Below are positions 23,655 to 33,165 of a DNA stretch of 35,792 bases, piece after piece. The notes under the pieces were generated by a model. The model saw nothing but the letters and a program-made list of their open reading frames with translations, was not told the origin of the DNA and made no database searches. Numbering within the stretch: position 1 is the stretch's first letter; every line of letters starts with the position of its first letter. The translations under genes were made by a program, and so were the position numbers. Source of the stretch: an uncultured Clostridia bacterium (GTDB lineage Bacteria; Bacillota; Clostridia; Oscillospirales; CAG-272); the NCBI GenBank assembly GCA_945929845.1, contig CAMEON010000020.1, forward strand, positions 1-35,792. The letters run 5' to 3'.

Positions 23655-25088
23655 TCATCCATCACCTGCCGGATGCGACAGGAACCGCCGAGTCTCCTCT
23701 GCGATCTCCCTGTGCTCCAGGAGCAGGAAGGTCAGGTTCAGGATAGTCATCAGACCGATGGCGACATCAGCCATGTCCCATGCCAGGGCGGGAGCGGCCA
23801 CCGACCCAAAGACCAGGGAACCGCAAAAGATCACCGTGAAGACCCGCCCCGCCTTCCGGTTCCACTCCGGATGCCCCAGCGTGCCGGTCAGGCCGGACAT
23901 GGCCGTCAGCCCGTAGTGTGCCCAGCAGAAGACGGTAGCGGCGGCAAACAGCAGGATGGACACGGCGAACACGCCGCCCGCCCAGTTCCCCAGCACGGAG
24001 GTAAAGGTTGCCCGGGCATTGTTGACGCCGTCGGCACCGTAGGGCGTCATCCCGCTGTCGCTGACCATCATACAGAGAGCGGTGACAGTGCAGAGCAGAA
24101 CGGTATCCACAAAGACCTCCACAATGCCCAGTATGCCCTGGGCGGCGGGACTGTCGGTATTGGCGGCGGCATGAGCCATGGGGGCGGTACCGCATCCGGC
24201 TTCATTGGATACAAGCCCCCGCATGACACCGCTCCGCAACGCCCGGGAAGTGACCATGCCGAAAAGCCCTGCCCACAGTCCACGGCGGCCCTCCGGGTCA
24301 TTCCCCGGAAAGGCACAGCGGAAGATCTCGCAGATCACTCCGGGCAGTCGCTCCCGGCGCAGGATTAGCACAGCCACGCACAGGCTCAGGTACACCAGCG
24401 TCATGAAGGGTACCAGCCGCTCCGTCATGGCGGCGATGCGGTGACTGCCCCCGGCCATCACGGCGGCGCACAGGACGGCAACCACCCCACCTGTGACCAG
24501 GGGGGGTATGCCAAAGCCGGTACCGTTCCCCGCCATGGCCCCGGCGGCGGCGTTCATCTGGAGGACAGAGCCCATGGTCAGGGCGTTGACCAGGCACAGC
24601 ACCCCGAACAGGGCGGCCAGAAACCGCCCGGCACCCGGGTGCCCCCGGCGAGCCAGGCTGTCAAAAATATAGTCATGGGCACCGCCGGACAGAGTCCCGC
24701 CCGGCTCCGTCCGCCGATGCCGCACAGCCAGCACGATCTCCGCATATTTCAGCACCGAGACCACCAGACCGCTGAAAACCATCCAGAAAACGGAACCCGG
24801 CCCACCCAGATACAGAGCCGAGGCCACCCCCACGATATTGCCCACGCCCAGCGTACCGGCCAAGGCCATACACAGTCCCCGCAGGGGGGATATGTCCTTC
24901 CCCCGGGTCTGATCCTGCCTGCTTCCCTTCCCTTTTTCATCGGACGGAATACCCGGCGGCCGCCGGAAGATGGCTCTGATACAGGCGATGGGATGAGCAT
25001 AGTTGAAAAAGCGAAGTCGGAAAAGAAAAAATAGTCCTGCGGCAAAGAGGAAAGCCGTGGTTACAGATGAGAGAATATTCACAGGCAT
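23655..25088 (-). CDS. AGCS-family alanine/glycine:cation symporter
   Basis: A 477-residue integral membrane protein of the alanine/glycine:sodium symporter family, which imports small neutral amino acids with Na+ or H+. It has about ten helices and the family signatures GTLGVGNIVGVASALYLGGP (residues about 75-95), NALTMGSVLQ, and GLVSNEAGCGTAPMAHAAA. A charged loop rich in Lys/Asp/Arg (about 44-68) is longer than usual. ATG 25088 has GGGAGG 4-5 nt upstream. It is divergent from groES and appears to be a single-gene unit. Confidence 0.92.
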   Translation of the reverse strand: MPVNILSSVTTAFLFAAGLFFLFRLRFFNYAHPIACIRAIFRRPPGIPSDEKGKGSRQDQTRGKDISPLRGLCMALAGTLGVGNIVGVASALYLGGPGSVFWMVFSGLVVSVLKYAEIVLAVRHRRTEPGGTLSGGAHDYIFDSLARRGHPGAGRFLAALFGVLCLVNALTMGSVLQMNAAAGAMAGNGTGFGIPPLVTGGVVAVLCAAVMAGGSHRIAAMTERLVPFMTLVYLSLCVAVLILRRERLPGVICEIFRCAFPGNDPEGRRGLWAGLFGMVTSRALRSGVMRGLVSNEAGCGTAPMAHAAANTDSPAAQGILGIVEVFVDTVLLCTVTALCMMVSDSGMTPYGADGVNNARATFTSVLGNWAGGVFAVSILLFAAATVFCWAHYGLTAMSGLTGTLGHPEWNRKAGRVFTVIFCGSLVFGSVAAPALAWDMADVAIGLMTILNLTFLLLEHREIAEETRRFLSHPAGDG

Positions 25089-25185
25089 GCACCTCCCGGA
25101 GGAAGGTATGCCGCCTCAGGGGACGCAAGAACTTCCTTATCCTCCCATAGATGTTAACAATATGTGAACATTTAGGAAAAGGGGT

Positions 25186-25212
25186 TGACATTTTTATTTT
25201 TTGGTGTAGAAT
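25186..25212 (+). promoter_or_regulatory. Promoter of groES-groEL
   Basis: TTGACA (25186-25191) and TAGAAT (25207-25212) with a rather short 15-bp spacer, just upstream of the CIRCE element. Confidence 0.65.
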
Positions 25213-25223
25213 ATGTGCAAAGG

Positions 25224-25250
25224 TTGGCACTCGAAGCCTTTGAGTGCTAA
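25224..25250 (+). promoter_or_regulatory. CIRCE operator (HrcA binding site)
   Basis: TTGGCACTC-N9-GAGTGCTAA matches the CIRCE consensus TTAGCACTC-N9-GAGTGCTAA at 17 of 18 positions. It overlaps the expected start of groESL transcription, so the operon should be repressed by HrcA and induced by heat or misfolding stress. HrcA is not in the window. Confidence 0.95.
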
Positions 25251-25318
25251 ATCCAGAAAGACAGAATGCCTTCGGCGCCCGCCGAGAGCGCCCATGACAT
25301 GGTAAGGAGGAAAACAAA

Positions 25319-25606
25319 ATGAAACTGAATCCCTTGTCCAATCGTGTAGTGATCAAGTTTGAGGAAGCCGAGGAGAAGACCAAGACCGGCATCATCCTGA
25401 CCGCCTCTGCTCAGGAAAAGCCCCAGGTGGCTGATGTGGTGGCCGTAGGCCCCGGCAAGGTCACGGATAACGGTGCCGTCGCCCCCATGACCGTCAAGGT
25501 CGGCGACAGGGTCATCGCCAGCAAGTATGCCGGCACGGCTGTGAAGCTGGAAGGTGTGGAGTACACCATCCTGTCTGAGGACGATATCCTCGCAACCGTA
25601 AACTGA
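25319..25606 (+). CDS. groES: Co-chaperonin GroES
   Basis: A 95-residue 10-kDa chaperonin forming the heptameric lid on GroEL. It shows the family start MKLNPLSNRVVIKFEEAEEK, the mobile loop TKTGIILTASAQEKP and the C-terminal EYTILSEDDILATV. Ribosome site AAGGAGG. It lies 39 bp before groEL under the CIRCE-regulated promoter. Confidence 0.98.
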   Translation: MKLNPLSNRVVIKFEEAEEKTKTGIILTASAQEKPQVADVVAVGPGKVTDNGAVAPMTVKVGDRVIASKYAGTAVKLEGVEYTILSEDDILATVN

Positions 25607-25642
25607 AACACGCACAATGTAACTTGAATGGGAGGTAATTGA

Positions 25643-27283
<1,641 letters not shown>

Positions 27284-27321
27284 TATCCGGTACTTCCTCT
27301 CAATATCCATTCAGTCAAAAA

Positions 27322-27358
27322 CTCCCGTCCCTGTTCATGCAGGGGCGGGAGCCTTTTT
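27322..27358 (+). terminator. Terminator of groESL
   Basis: CTCCCGTCCCTG (27322-27333) pairs with CAGGGGCGGGAG (27340-27351) with one mismatch, followed by CCTTTTTC. Confidence 0.85.
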
Positions 27359-27401
27359 CATCAAAAGGGAGCGGCACACGCCGCCCCCTCTATGCTCCCC
27401 G

Positions 27402-27708
27402 GTTACAGTTTACCTAACCCCCCGCAGTACGCTCCCTTTTCTGCCGTAGAGCGGGGCGAGGGGCCCCCGCGAAGGCGTTTCTGTTGCTTTCAGTACCAAC
27501 AACGCTGGATCCCCTGGGCAAACGATAACAAAAATATTACTAAACAGCGCACTGAACATGAATATACACATGTTTTGAAAGTTCTTGGGGGTCTGGGTTC
27601 AGAAGTTTGCCGTATGGCAAACTTCATGCAATTGCACTGCGTACAGTGCAATTGCTGTTCTTATCAAGAAGCCCCCAGGCGTTCTCCCGTACTCTACTGA
27701 ACTGTAAC
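27402..27708 (+). repeat. GTTACAGTTCA-family intergenic repeat, copy 3 (307 bp)
   Basis: Starts GTTACAGTTTACCTA and ends CTACTGAACTGTAAC, giving an 11-bp near-perfect terminal inverted repeat. It has the same internal order as copy 2 (GC-rich block, then TTTTGAAAGTTCTTGGGGGT, then GAAGCCCCCAGGCGTTCTCC). Where copy 2 has its simple hairpin, this copy carries about 70 bp holding two perfect hairpins (27602-27625 and 27628-27655). It explains most of the 27284-27743 gap. Confidence 0.75.
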
Positions 27709-27743
27709 GCTTCCCCACTTTCCGCCAAGTTCTTCCTTCCGCT

Positions 27744-28103
27744 TCACTTCTTTGACTCTTCGTGCAACAGCTGGTTGCTGAGGGCGAAGATCTGATCTGC
27801 ATACCTCTTCTTACGAGCCTTCAGGATGGTCTGATAGATCGGATAGTTGACGGCGGCCATGACAATGCCCACGCATCCCACCACGATGCCGGGCACCATA
27901 AGATCCCCTATGACCTTCATGGCAAGGCACATACCGGTCCCCAGCACCAGGGCACTGACACAGCCGAAAAGGTAGGCGAATACCTTGGCCGGGCACTTCA
28001 CCCGCTGATCCAGCTCCTTCAGCTCATCCAGCTTGGAAATCTTACGCTCTGTGTATTGACTTCTGATCTTCTCTGCGATCTGCTTTTCATTTGCGGTACT
28101 CAT
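27744..28103 (-). CDS. Small membrane protein, two helices, unknown function
   Basis: A 119-residue protein: a charged, probably helical N-terminus (about 1-42, STANEKQIAEKIRSQY to LKELDQRVK), two transmembrane helices (about 44-66 and 70-92), and a basic cytoplasmic tail. ATG 28103 is chosen for its AAGGGG site 7 nt upstream; the frame opens eight codons earlier. It resembles small uncharacterised Firmicutes membrane proteins, but I cannot give a family. It appears to be alone in its transcript, with a repeat element following it. Confidence 0.65.
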   Translation of the reverse strand: MSTANEKQIAEKIRSQYTERKISKLDELKELDQRVKCPAKVFAYLFGCVSALVLGTGMCLAMKVIGDLMVPGIVVGCVGIVMAAVNYPIYQTILKARKKRYADQIFALSNQLLHEESKK

Positions 28104-28210
28104 GACGATCCCCTTTCTGTATTTCAAATGTGCCTACAGTATACAGTACCGCTGTTGCTGTCGTTTTGCTGTCAGGTCATTGTTTTGTAAGTGTTTTGTT
28201 GCTGTTTTGT

Positions 28211-28290
28211 AAATCTGCTTTGAAAGTCTTTGAAAGGGTCTGGGGAAACTTTCTTCAGAAAGTTGCCCCGGCGCATCCCCGTACCCTCCG
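28211..28290 (+). repeat. Divergent relative of the hairpin part of the intergenic repeats
   Basis: TTTGAAAGGGTCTGGGGAAA, then TTTCTTCAGAAAG, then CCCCGGCGCATCCCCGTA follows the same plan as the 3' half of copies 2 and 3 (GAAAG, TCTGGGG, hairpin, CCCCAGGCG, TCTCCCGT). Probably a distant or decayed family member. Confidence 0.4.
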
Positions 28291-28307
28291 AACCGTTGAG
28301 CCGCACC

Positions 28308-28340
28308 AAAAAAGCCCCGGAGCGTTTCCGGAGCTTTTTC
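28308..28340 (-). terminator. Terminator of the OB-fold lipoprotein gene
   Basis: On the minus strand AAAGCTCCGG / CCGGGGCTTT form a 10-bp stem (one G-U) with a 7-nt loop, followed by TTTGG, 12 bp after the stop at 28353. Confidence 0.8.
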
Positions 28341-28352
28341 GGTTCATGCCAA

Positions 28353-29084
28353 TTACTTGGACACGGTCACAGAGGTCACATGGGGATTGGCACCGTTGTA
28401 CCAGTAGAGGAAGCCCTCCACATCAATGGTGTCGCCCACCTTCAGTGCCTTGACAGCCTTGTACACATCGGTATCTGCGCCGCACAGGTCGGACTCCACC
28501 ACGAAGGAGTAGGTGGTTCCGTTCAGGGACACATTGAAGTACAAATCACTGCCCTCCTGGCCGGAGCCATCGTAGCTGTACAGGAAGGCATCGCCTGCCT
28601 CATTGGCGGCCTCCACCTTCAGGCCCTTGAACAGCACCTTCTGGTTCTGCTTGGCGGCCAAACCGTCAGTGCCCAGGAGAGAGGTCACATCCACAGCGGC
28701 GGCGGTGTAGGTACCCTCCTCCATCTCGAAGGTGGCATCGACGATCTCCACCTCGCCGGACCACTCGGACTTATAGCCGGTAACCTTGATCTTGGAGCCG
28801 ACCTTCATGGACTCGTACTGCTCAGCGGTGCAGGCAATGCGGTACACGAAGTACGCACCGTCACCGTCCTGCAGGTACAGGGAGGTGTTGCCGTACTCCT
28901 CGGAATAGGCCTGCTTGGCCTGGATAAAGCCCTCAACCACCACCTGGGTATCCAGTGCGGCATCCGTGTACTGCGCATAGGTCAGCACACCTTCGGACTT
29001 GGCGTTGATGTCTGTTTTCTCGCCACAACCGGCGAAGGCGCACAGAAGGGTGAGTGTCAAAAGAACTGCGATCAGCTTTTTCAT
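28353..29084 (-). CDS. Lipoprotein with two OB-fold-like domains
   Basis: A 243-residue lipoprotein: MKKLIAVLLTLTLLCAFAGC is a textbook signal with lipobox AFAGC. The mature part contains two beta-rich repeats, each opening with a strand like TQVVVEGFI or QKVLFKGLKV and closing with VGSKIKVTGYK or VGDTIDVEGFL, a pattern typical of OB-fold domains in exported proteins. The ligand is unknown. The start at 29084 is chosen because the signal begins there and the promoter at 29119-29147 leaves almost no leader for the upstream in-frame ATG at 29108. The AAAGGG site is 15 nt from the ATG with a small hairpin (GGTTATCATAACC) between. Confidence 0.8.
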   Translation of the reverse strand: MKKLIAVLLTLTLLCAFAGCGEKTDINAKSEGVLTYAQYTDAALDTQVVVEGFIQAKQAYSEEYGNTSLYLQDGDGAYFVYRIACTAEQYESMKVGSKIKVTGYKSEWSGEVEIVDATFEMEEGTYTAAAVDVTSLLGTDGLAAKQNQKVLFKGLKVEAANEAGDAFLYSYDGSGQEGSDLYFNVSLNGTTYSFVVESDLCGADTDVYKAVKALKVGDTIDVEGFLYWYNGANPHVTSVTVSK

Positions 29085-29118
29085 GGTTATGATAACCATC
29101 CCTTTCATAGTTTTCTAC

Positions 29119-29147
29119 ATTATACCGCAAAGCGTCCGAAAAATCAA
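29119..29147 (-). promoter_or_regulatory. Sigma-A promoter of the OB-fold lipoprotein gene
   Basis: Minus strand TTGATT (29142-29147), 17-bp spacer, TATAAT (29119-29124). The predicted start is near 29112. Confidence 0.75.
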
Positions 29148-29166
29148 TGGTTTTTGGAAGATGCCG

Positions 29167-30801
29167 TCACTTTCTCACTTTTTCACTTTTATTGCAGGAT
29201 TTTCGCCTTTTTTTCATTGAATTTGTCAGATAGTACCCGCCGAGAACCATCCATGTCACCCCAAGGGCAACCAGCAGGATCACCGCCGTGGAAGGCAGTT
29301 TTCCAAGATCAGCCTTGCCTGCCGCCGCACTGCTCCCGGCTCCGCCGTCCTCCAGGCGGTACAGCGAGCGCACCGAGGCGAACAGGTTCTCCATGTACGC
29401 CTCGTCTACGGTCTCCTTCCGGCGGACGGACTTGACCACATTCTCGATCAACTGCCCGGCCGCATCCCGCAGGGACGCAGACCCGTTCCACACCGGGGTC
29501 ACAAAGGTATGCTCTGTATTCTCAAGCAACAGGCGGGTCGCCCGGATCTTCACCTCATAGTGGGTGGTGATGTCCTCCCCCGCCCGGGACAGGTAATCCT
29601 GGTACACACTGTCCTCCCGGGCCTTGGATGTCACCGGCACATACCCCTCGGTCTGGGCGTAGCCGATCTGCACCTGGTTGGTCAGCAGGAACTGGGTAAA
29701 GAGCCAGGAGGCCAGCACCTCCTGATCGTCCTGCTTGCCGAACACGCACACCGACGGCCCCTGGGAGATCATCTGCGGGTTTCCGGTATCAAACTGCGGC
29801 ACCGTCATGACCGCTGTTTCAAAGTCCACGATGGCATCCTCGCTGATGTCCGACAGGGGGGCGTCACTGCCCATCCAGGTAGCACCCGCCGTGGAGTCAA
29901 TGGCGAAAATACACTGGCCTGCATTGAGAAAGTTGGCAGGGTAGCTGGAGATCTTGAAGGTGGAAAAGGCACCGGTGGCGGCGTGATCGGCGATGCCGTA
30001 CAGAAGTGCCTCGGTGGTGTCATTGAAGAGCAGGATGCTCCCCTGACTGTCAGAGTAACCGGCTCCCTTCTGCCGGAGCATCTGTATCATCATGTTGTCG
30101 GTGGATTTATAGATGAAGGGGATCATCACTTTCTGCCCGTTGACAAGGTAGTTCCCTTCCTCATCCTTGGCTGTGGCCGCCTCGGACACCTCCCAGATGA
30201 AGTCCCAGGTCAGCGTCTCCGGCAGCGTGTACCCCAGTGCCTCCACATAGGTCTTGTTGATGTAGCAGGCCTCGGTGGAGCGCATGAAAGGCAGGGCGTA
30301 GGTCTGCCCGTCGATGACGCATTCGGAGAGGTAGGTGGGGATGATCTCCGCCCTTGTGGGGCCGTCAAACCGCACCTCACTGCCGCCAAGGCCATACTGT
30401 GGGTCATCCATCAGCTGATCCAGCGGCACCACAGTGTTTGCCCCGGTCATATAGGTAGCCATGTGATCCGGGTATGTGATGCAGACATTGGGGGTGGTGC
30501 CGGTGGAGATATTGGTAATGACATCGTTATATATCTTGTTGTAATCTGTGTACAGCCGCAGGTTCACGGTGATATTGGGGTACAGGGTCTGAAAGTCCTC
30601 TATGGCCTGCTGGTACACGCTCACCTGGGCCTTGTTGGTGTCATTCTTCGCCCAGAAGGTGATGGTGTATGTCCCGGACTCGTCAAAGCTGTCCGGCATG
30701 ACGAAGGCATCCAGCTGGCGACTGCCGTGACATCCGGTCAGCACCGCCGTGCAGGACAGGAGCGTGGCAAGGAGCAGCATGCAAGCAACCATCCGTTTCA
30801 T
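29167..30801 (-). CDS. Sugar ABC transporter substrate-binding lipoprotein with a C-terminal membrane helix
   Basis: A 544-residue family 1 extracellular solute-binding protein for a CUT1 sugar importer. Lipoprotein signal MKRMVACMLLLATLLSC... with lipobox LTGC. The binding-protein fold shows YTITFWAKNDTN, LYPNITVNLRLY, TPNVCITYPDHMA, and the aromatic-rich hinge regions expected for oligosaccharide ligands. Unusually, after the normal C-terminus (about residue 490) an Ala/Gly linker leads to a transmembrane helix (about 508-532, VILLVALGVTWMVLGGYYL) and a basic tail SMKKRRKS, so it may be held at both ends. Its ATG overlaps the upstream permease stop (ATGA). It is last in the operon; no ATP-binding subunit is encoded here, so a shared MsiK/UgpC-type ATPase is expected elsewhere. 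Confidence 0.9.
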   Translation of the reverse strand: MKRMVACMLLLATLLSCTAVLTGCHGSRQLDAFVMPDSFDESGTYTITFWAKNDTNKAQVSVYQQAIEDFQTLYPNITVNLRLYTDYNKIYNDVITNISTGTTPNVCITYPDHMATYMTGANTVVPLDQLMDDPQYGLGGSEVRFDGPTRAEIIPTYLSECVIDGQTYALPFMRSTEACYINKTYVEALGYTLPETLTWDFIWEVSEAATAKDEEGNYLVNGQKVMIPFIYKSTDNMMIQMLRQKGAGYSDSQGSILLFNDTTEALLYGIADHAATGAFSTFKISSYPANFLNAGQCIFAIDSTAGATWMGSDAPLSDISEDAIVDFETAVMTVPQFDTGNPQMISQGPSVCVFGKQDDQEVLASWLFTQFLLTNQVQIGYAQTEGYVPVTSKAREDSVYQDYLSRAGEDITTHYEVKIRATRLLLENTEHTFVTPVWNGSASLRDAAGQLIENVVKSVRRKETVDEAYMENLFASVRSLYRLEDGGAGSSAAAGKADLGKLPSTAVILLVALGVTWMVLGGYYLTNSMKKRRKSCNKSEKVRK

Positions 30802-31688
30802 CCCTTCAGCCCCCCTCTCGACACGCCCTCCATGATCTTCTTCCGGAAGATCAGGAACAGCACCACCAGCGGCACGGAAATAACCACCACCGCCGCCATC
30901 ATGGCCGGAATGTTCTCCCGGCCAAAGCCATTCTCCCGTATCTCCTGGATGCCGTTGGACACCAGGAAGTATGCCTCATCGTCGGTGATCAGCCGTGGCC
31001 ACACATAGGCGTTCCAGCACTCAATGACCTTGAGGATGGTCACGGTGACCAGTGTGGGCTTGCACATGGGGATCATGACCCGGAGCAGGTACTTCATGTC
31101 GGAGGTGCCGTCCACCTTGGCGGCATAGTACAGCTCGTCCGGTATCTGGGCGAAGTTCTCCTTCAGGAGGTAGATGTAGAATACCGAAGTCACCGAGGGC
31201 AGGATCAACCCCAGGAAGGTGTTCCGCATATCCAGGTTGGTGATGGTGGCATAGTTGGTGATGATGACCAGCTCGGTGGGGATCATCATCAGGGCCAGGA
31301 GCAGGGTGAAGGCCAGGCTCTTGCCCCGGAAGTTCAGCCGTGCAAAGGCAAAGGCCGCCAGGGTGATGACCACCAGCATCAGGGCGGTGGTGGCCACGGT
31401 GAAGATCAGGGTATTGAGGAAGTACCGCCCCAGGTTGACAGTGGTAAAGGCATCCACATAGTTCTGCCATGTGGGAGAGGAGGCGTAAAACTTGGGAATG
31501 TACTCGGCGTTATAGGAGCTGTAGCTCTTGAAGGAAGTCAGTATCATCCAGTAAAACGGGAACAGCACCGCCAGCGCCCAGACAGACAGCAGGACATAGG
31601 TCGCCGCCGTCCGCAGGGTCCTTGCCACCCGTGCCCGCTTTTCCACCGCCGCATAGGCGGATCTTTGGTTCTTGTCTTGACTGTTCAT
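30798..31688 (-). CDS. Sugar ABC transporter permease, MalG type
   Basis: A 296-residue inner-membrane permease of the CUT1 family with six helices. Features: a basic N-terminus (RVARTLRTAATYVLLSVWAL), the typical SFKSYSSYNA stretch, and the EAA cytoplasmic loop in ELYYAAKVDGTSDMKYLLRVMIPMCKP that docks on the ATPase. It pairs with the permease at 31760-32650 to form the translocation channel. Its stop overlaps the start of the binding-protein gene. Confidence 0.93.
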   Translation of the reverse strand: MNSQDKNQRSAYAAVEKRARVARTLRTAATYVLLSVWALAVLFPFYWMILTSFKSYSSYNAEYIPKFYASSPTWQNYVDAFTTVNLGRYFLNTLIFTVATTALMLVVITLAAFAFARLNFRGKSLAFTLLLALMMIPTELVIITNYATITNLDMRNTFLGLILPSVTSVFYIYLLKENFAQIPDELYYAAKVDGTSDMKYLLRVMIPMCKPTLVTVTILKVIECWNAYVWPRLITDDEAYFLVSNGIQEIRENGFGRENIPAMMAAVVVISVPLVVLFLIFRKKIMEGVSRGGLKG

Positions 31689-31759
31689 CTTTTTGGCACT
31701 TCCCTTTCCGGTTTCGTCTTTCGCTTACTGCTTCTTCTGCTGCTTCCATGCCTGCGCTG

Positions 31760-32650
31760 TCAGTAGTGCACATGCTTCTTGCTGACGGTCAGGTTGATGC
31801 AGGTAATGGTGAGCACAATGAAAAAGAGGACGATGGCCGCCGCCGAGGCGTAGGAGGGATAGCCACCGCTGTTCCCGTACAGCATGTCGTAAATATACCC
31901 GACGATGGTATTCATCCCGGCGGTGTTCAGGTCGGTTCCGAACAGAGCCACCGCATCGCTGTAGGCCTTGAAAGCACCGATGAATCCGGTAATGACCAGG
32001 TAAAAGATGGTGGGCGAGATCATGGGCAGGGTGATCTTGGTGAACATCCGCCAGCGGGAGGTGCCGTCGATCCGGGCGGCGTTGTAGTAGGTGTCGTTGA
32101 CAGAGGCCAGGGCACTGGTGAGGATCAGGATCTTGAAGGGCATGACGATCCAGATGGTGTACACGCACAGAACCAGCATTTTCGTCCAGTAGGGGCCGTC
32201 AATGAAGTCTACCGGGGTGCCCCCCAGGCGGGTGATGACCAGATTGACCAACCCGTCGCTGTACTCTGTCTTTTTGAAAAGGATCATGAAGACAAGCCCC
32301 ACCGCCAGGGTATTGGTCACATAGGGCAGGAAGAAGATAGTCTGGAACAGGTTGCGGAGCCGCTTGATGGAGGACAGGCCAATGGAGATGAGCAGGGACA
32401 GCCCCGTGGATATGGGCACGGTGATGATCACCAGCAGGAAGGTATTCTTCACCGCCTGCAGGAAATACCGGTTGTGCAGGACATAGGCGTAGTTGTACCA
32501 CCCCACCCCGAAATACTGCTGGGAGGCAAAATTATACCCCTCCTCAAAGGAGTATACCAGCACATCCACCAGCGGGTATACCATGAACACACCCAGAAAC
32601 GCCATAGCAGGCAGCAGGTACAGCCATGCTTTCCTGTTATTCTGCTCCAT
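31760..32650 (-). CDS. Sugar ABC transporter permease, MalF type
   Basis: A 296-residue permease with six helices, starting MEQNNRKAWLYLLPAMAFLG, which is typical of MalF/UgpA-like subunits. The EAA loop is NDTYYNAARIDGTSRWRMFTKITLPMISP. The first gene of the importer operon. I use ATG 32650; a GTG one codon upstream (32653) has slightly better spacing to AAAGG and is an alternative. Promoter at 32725-32753; a 15-bp tandem repeat lies between promoter and start. Confidence 0.93.
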   Translation of the reverse strand: MEQNNRKAWLYLLPAMAFLGVFMVYPLVDVLVYSFEEGYNFASQQYFGVGWYNYAYVLHNRYFLQAVKNTFLLVIITVPISTGLSLLISIGLSSIKRLRNLFQTIFFLPYVTNTLAVGLVFMILFKKTEYSDGLVNLVITRLGGTPVDFIDGPYWTKMLVLCVYTIWIVMPFKILILTSALASVNDTYYNAARIDGTSRWRMFTKITLPMISPTIFYLVITGFIGAFKAYSDAVALFGTDLNTAGMNTIVGYIYDMLYGNSGGYPSYASAAAIVLFFIVLTITCINLTVSKKHVHY

Positions 32651-32692
32651 CACGCATCACGCCTTTCTTCTCCTGCGGTACATCGGGTAACT

Positions 32693-32722
32693 GTCGCAAA
32701 GACAATGGTCGTAAAGACAACG
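32693..32722 (-). promoter_or_regulatory. 15-bp tandem repeat at the start point of the sugar ABC operon
   Basis: GTCGCAAAGACAATG (32693-32707) and GTCGTAAAGACAACG (32708-32722) are adjacent direct repeats matching at 13 of 15 positions, placed immediately downstream of the -10 box, across the expected start of transcription. Direct repeats about 1.5 helix turns apart suit a dimeric repressor or response regulator. Confidence 0.5.
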
Positions 32723-32724
32723 GT

Positions 32725-32753
32725 ATCATACCACATTCTGGCCTTTTTGTCAA
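32725..32753 (-). promoter_or_regulatory. Sigma-A promoter of the sugar ABC operon
   Basis: Minus strand TTGACA (32748-32753), 17-bp spacer, TATGAT (32725-32730). Confidence 0.75.
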
Positions 32754-32906
32754 CAGGCCAACCGGCATTTCATGTTCCCAGCCGGCACTTGAAGTCCCCG
32801 TATCCGAAGGTCAACAGCCGTTCCGGGCGTACAGGCTATCCGGTGGGTAATGCCTGTTTTCAAACAATTTCTCCGTGCAGGCGGTGTACCACCCGCCGGA
32901 TGGCTA
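32754..32906. other. Unassigned intergenic stretch between sugar operon promoter and MITE-B
   Basis: About 150 bp without a recognisable gene or repeat. It holds only short GC-rich inverted words, such as GCCGGC around 32781. The open frame on the minus strand runs through it from MITE-B but resembles nothing known to me. Confidence 0.4.
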
Positions 32907-33068
32907 AGGAACCGCTGATTGATTCGGCGGCACATCTTCGGCACATCTTTTCCCGCCTGCTTCTTGCCGAAAAACTGGATGTACATCCAGTACATCTTGC
33001 GTTTTTCGCAATCGCAGACGAAAAAATCTGCACCGAATCTGTACCACCTCATTCAATCAGCGTTTCCC
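32907..33068 (-). mobile_element. MITE-B copy 2 (162 bp)
   Basis: Same length and 154 of 162 bases identical to the element at 6925-7086, flanked by TA on both sides (32905-32906 and 33069-33070). Ends AGGAACCGCTGATT / AATCAGCGTTTCCC. The central hairpin (CGAAAAAC at 32968 with GTTTTTCG at 33001-33008, enclosing GATGTAC/GTACATC) is kept, although two inner pairs present in copy 1 are lost. The minus-strand ORF from 33052 begins MRWYRFGADFF and leaves the element in frame. It lies directly upstream of the promoter region of the LRR protein. Confidence 0.8.
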
Positions 33069-33119
33069 TAAATTTACCGAATATTTACATATTGTTCAAA
33101 GAAGATAAAAACGAGATGA

Positions 33120-33125
33120 TATAAT
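33120..33125 (+). promoter_or_regulatory. Probable -10 box for the LRR lipoprotein gene
   Basis: TATAAT at 33120-33125, 40 bp before the ATG. The best -35 candidates (TTGTTC or TTCAAA at 33092-33100) are poorly spaced (19-22 bp), so the promoter may need an activator. Confidence 0.4.
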
Positions 33126-33165
33126 AACCATATTTCACCATAGGCGGGCGAAGGAGGCATTGAAC

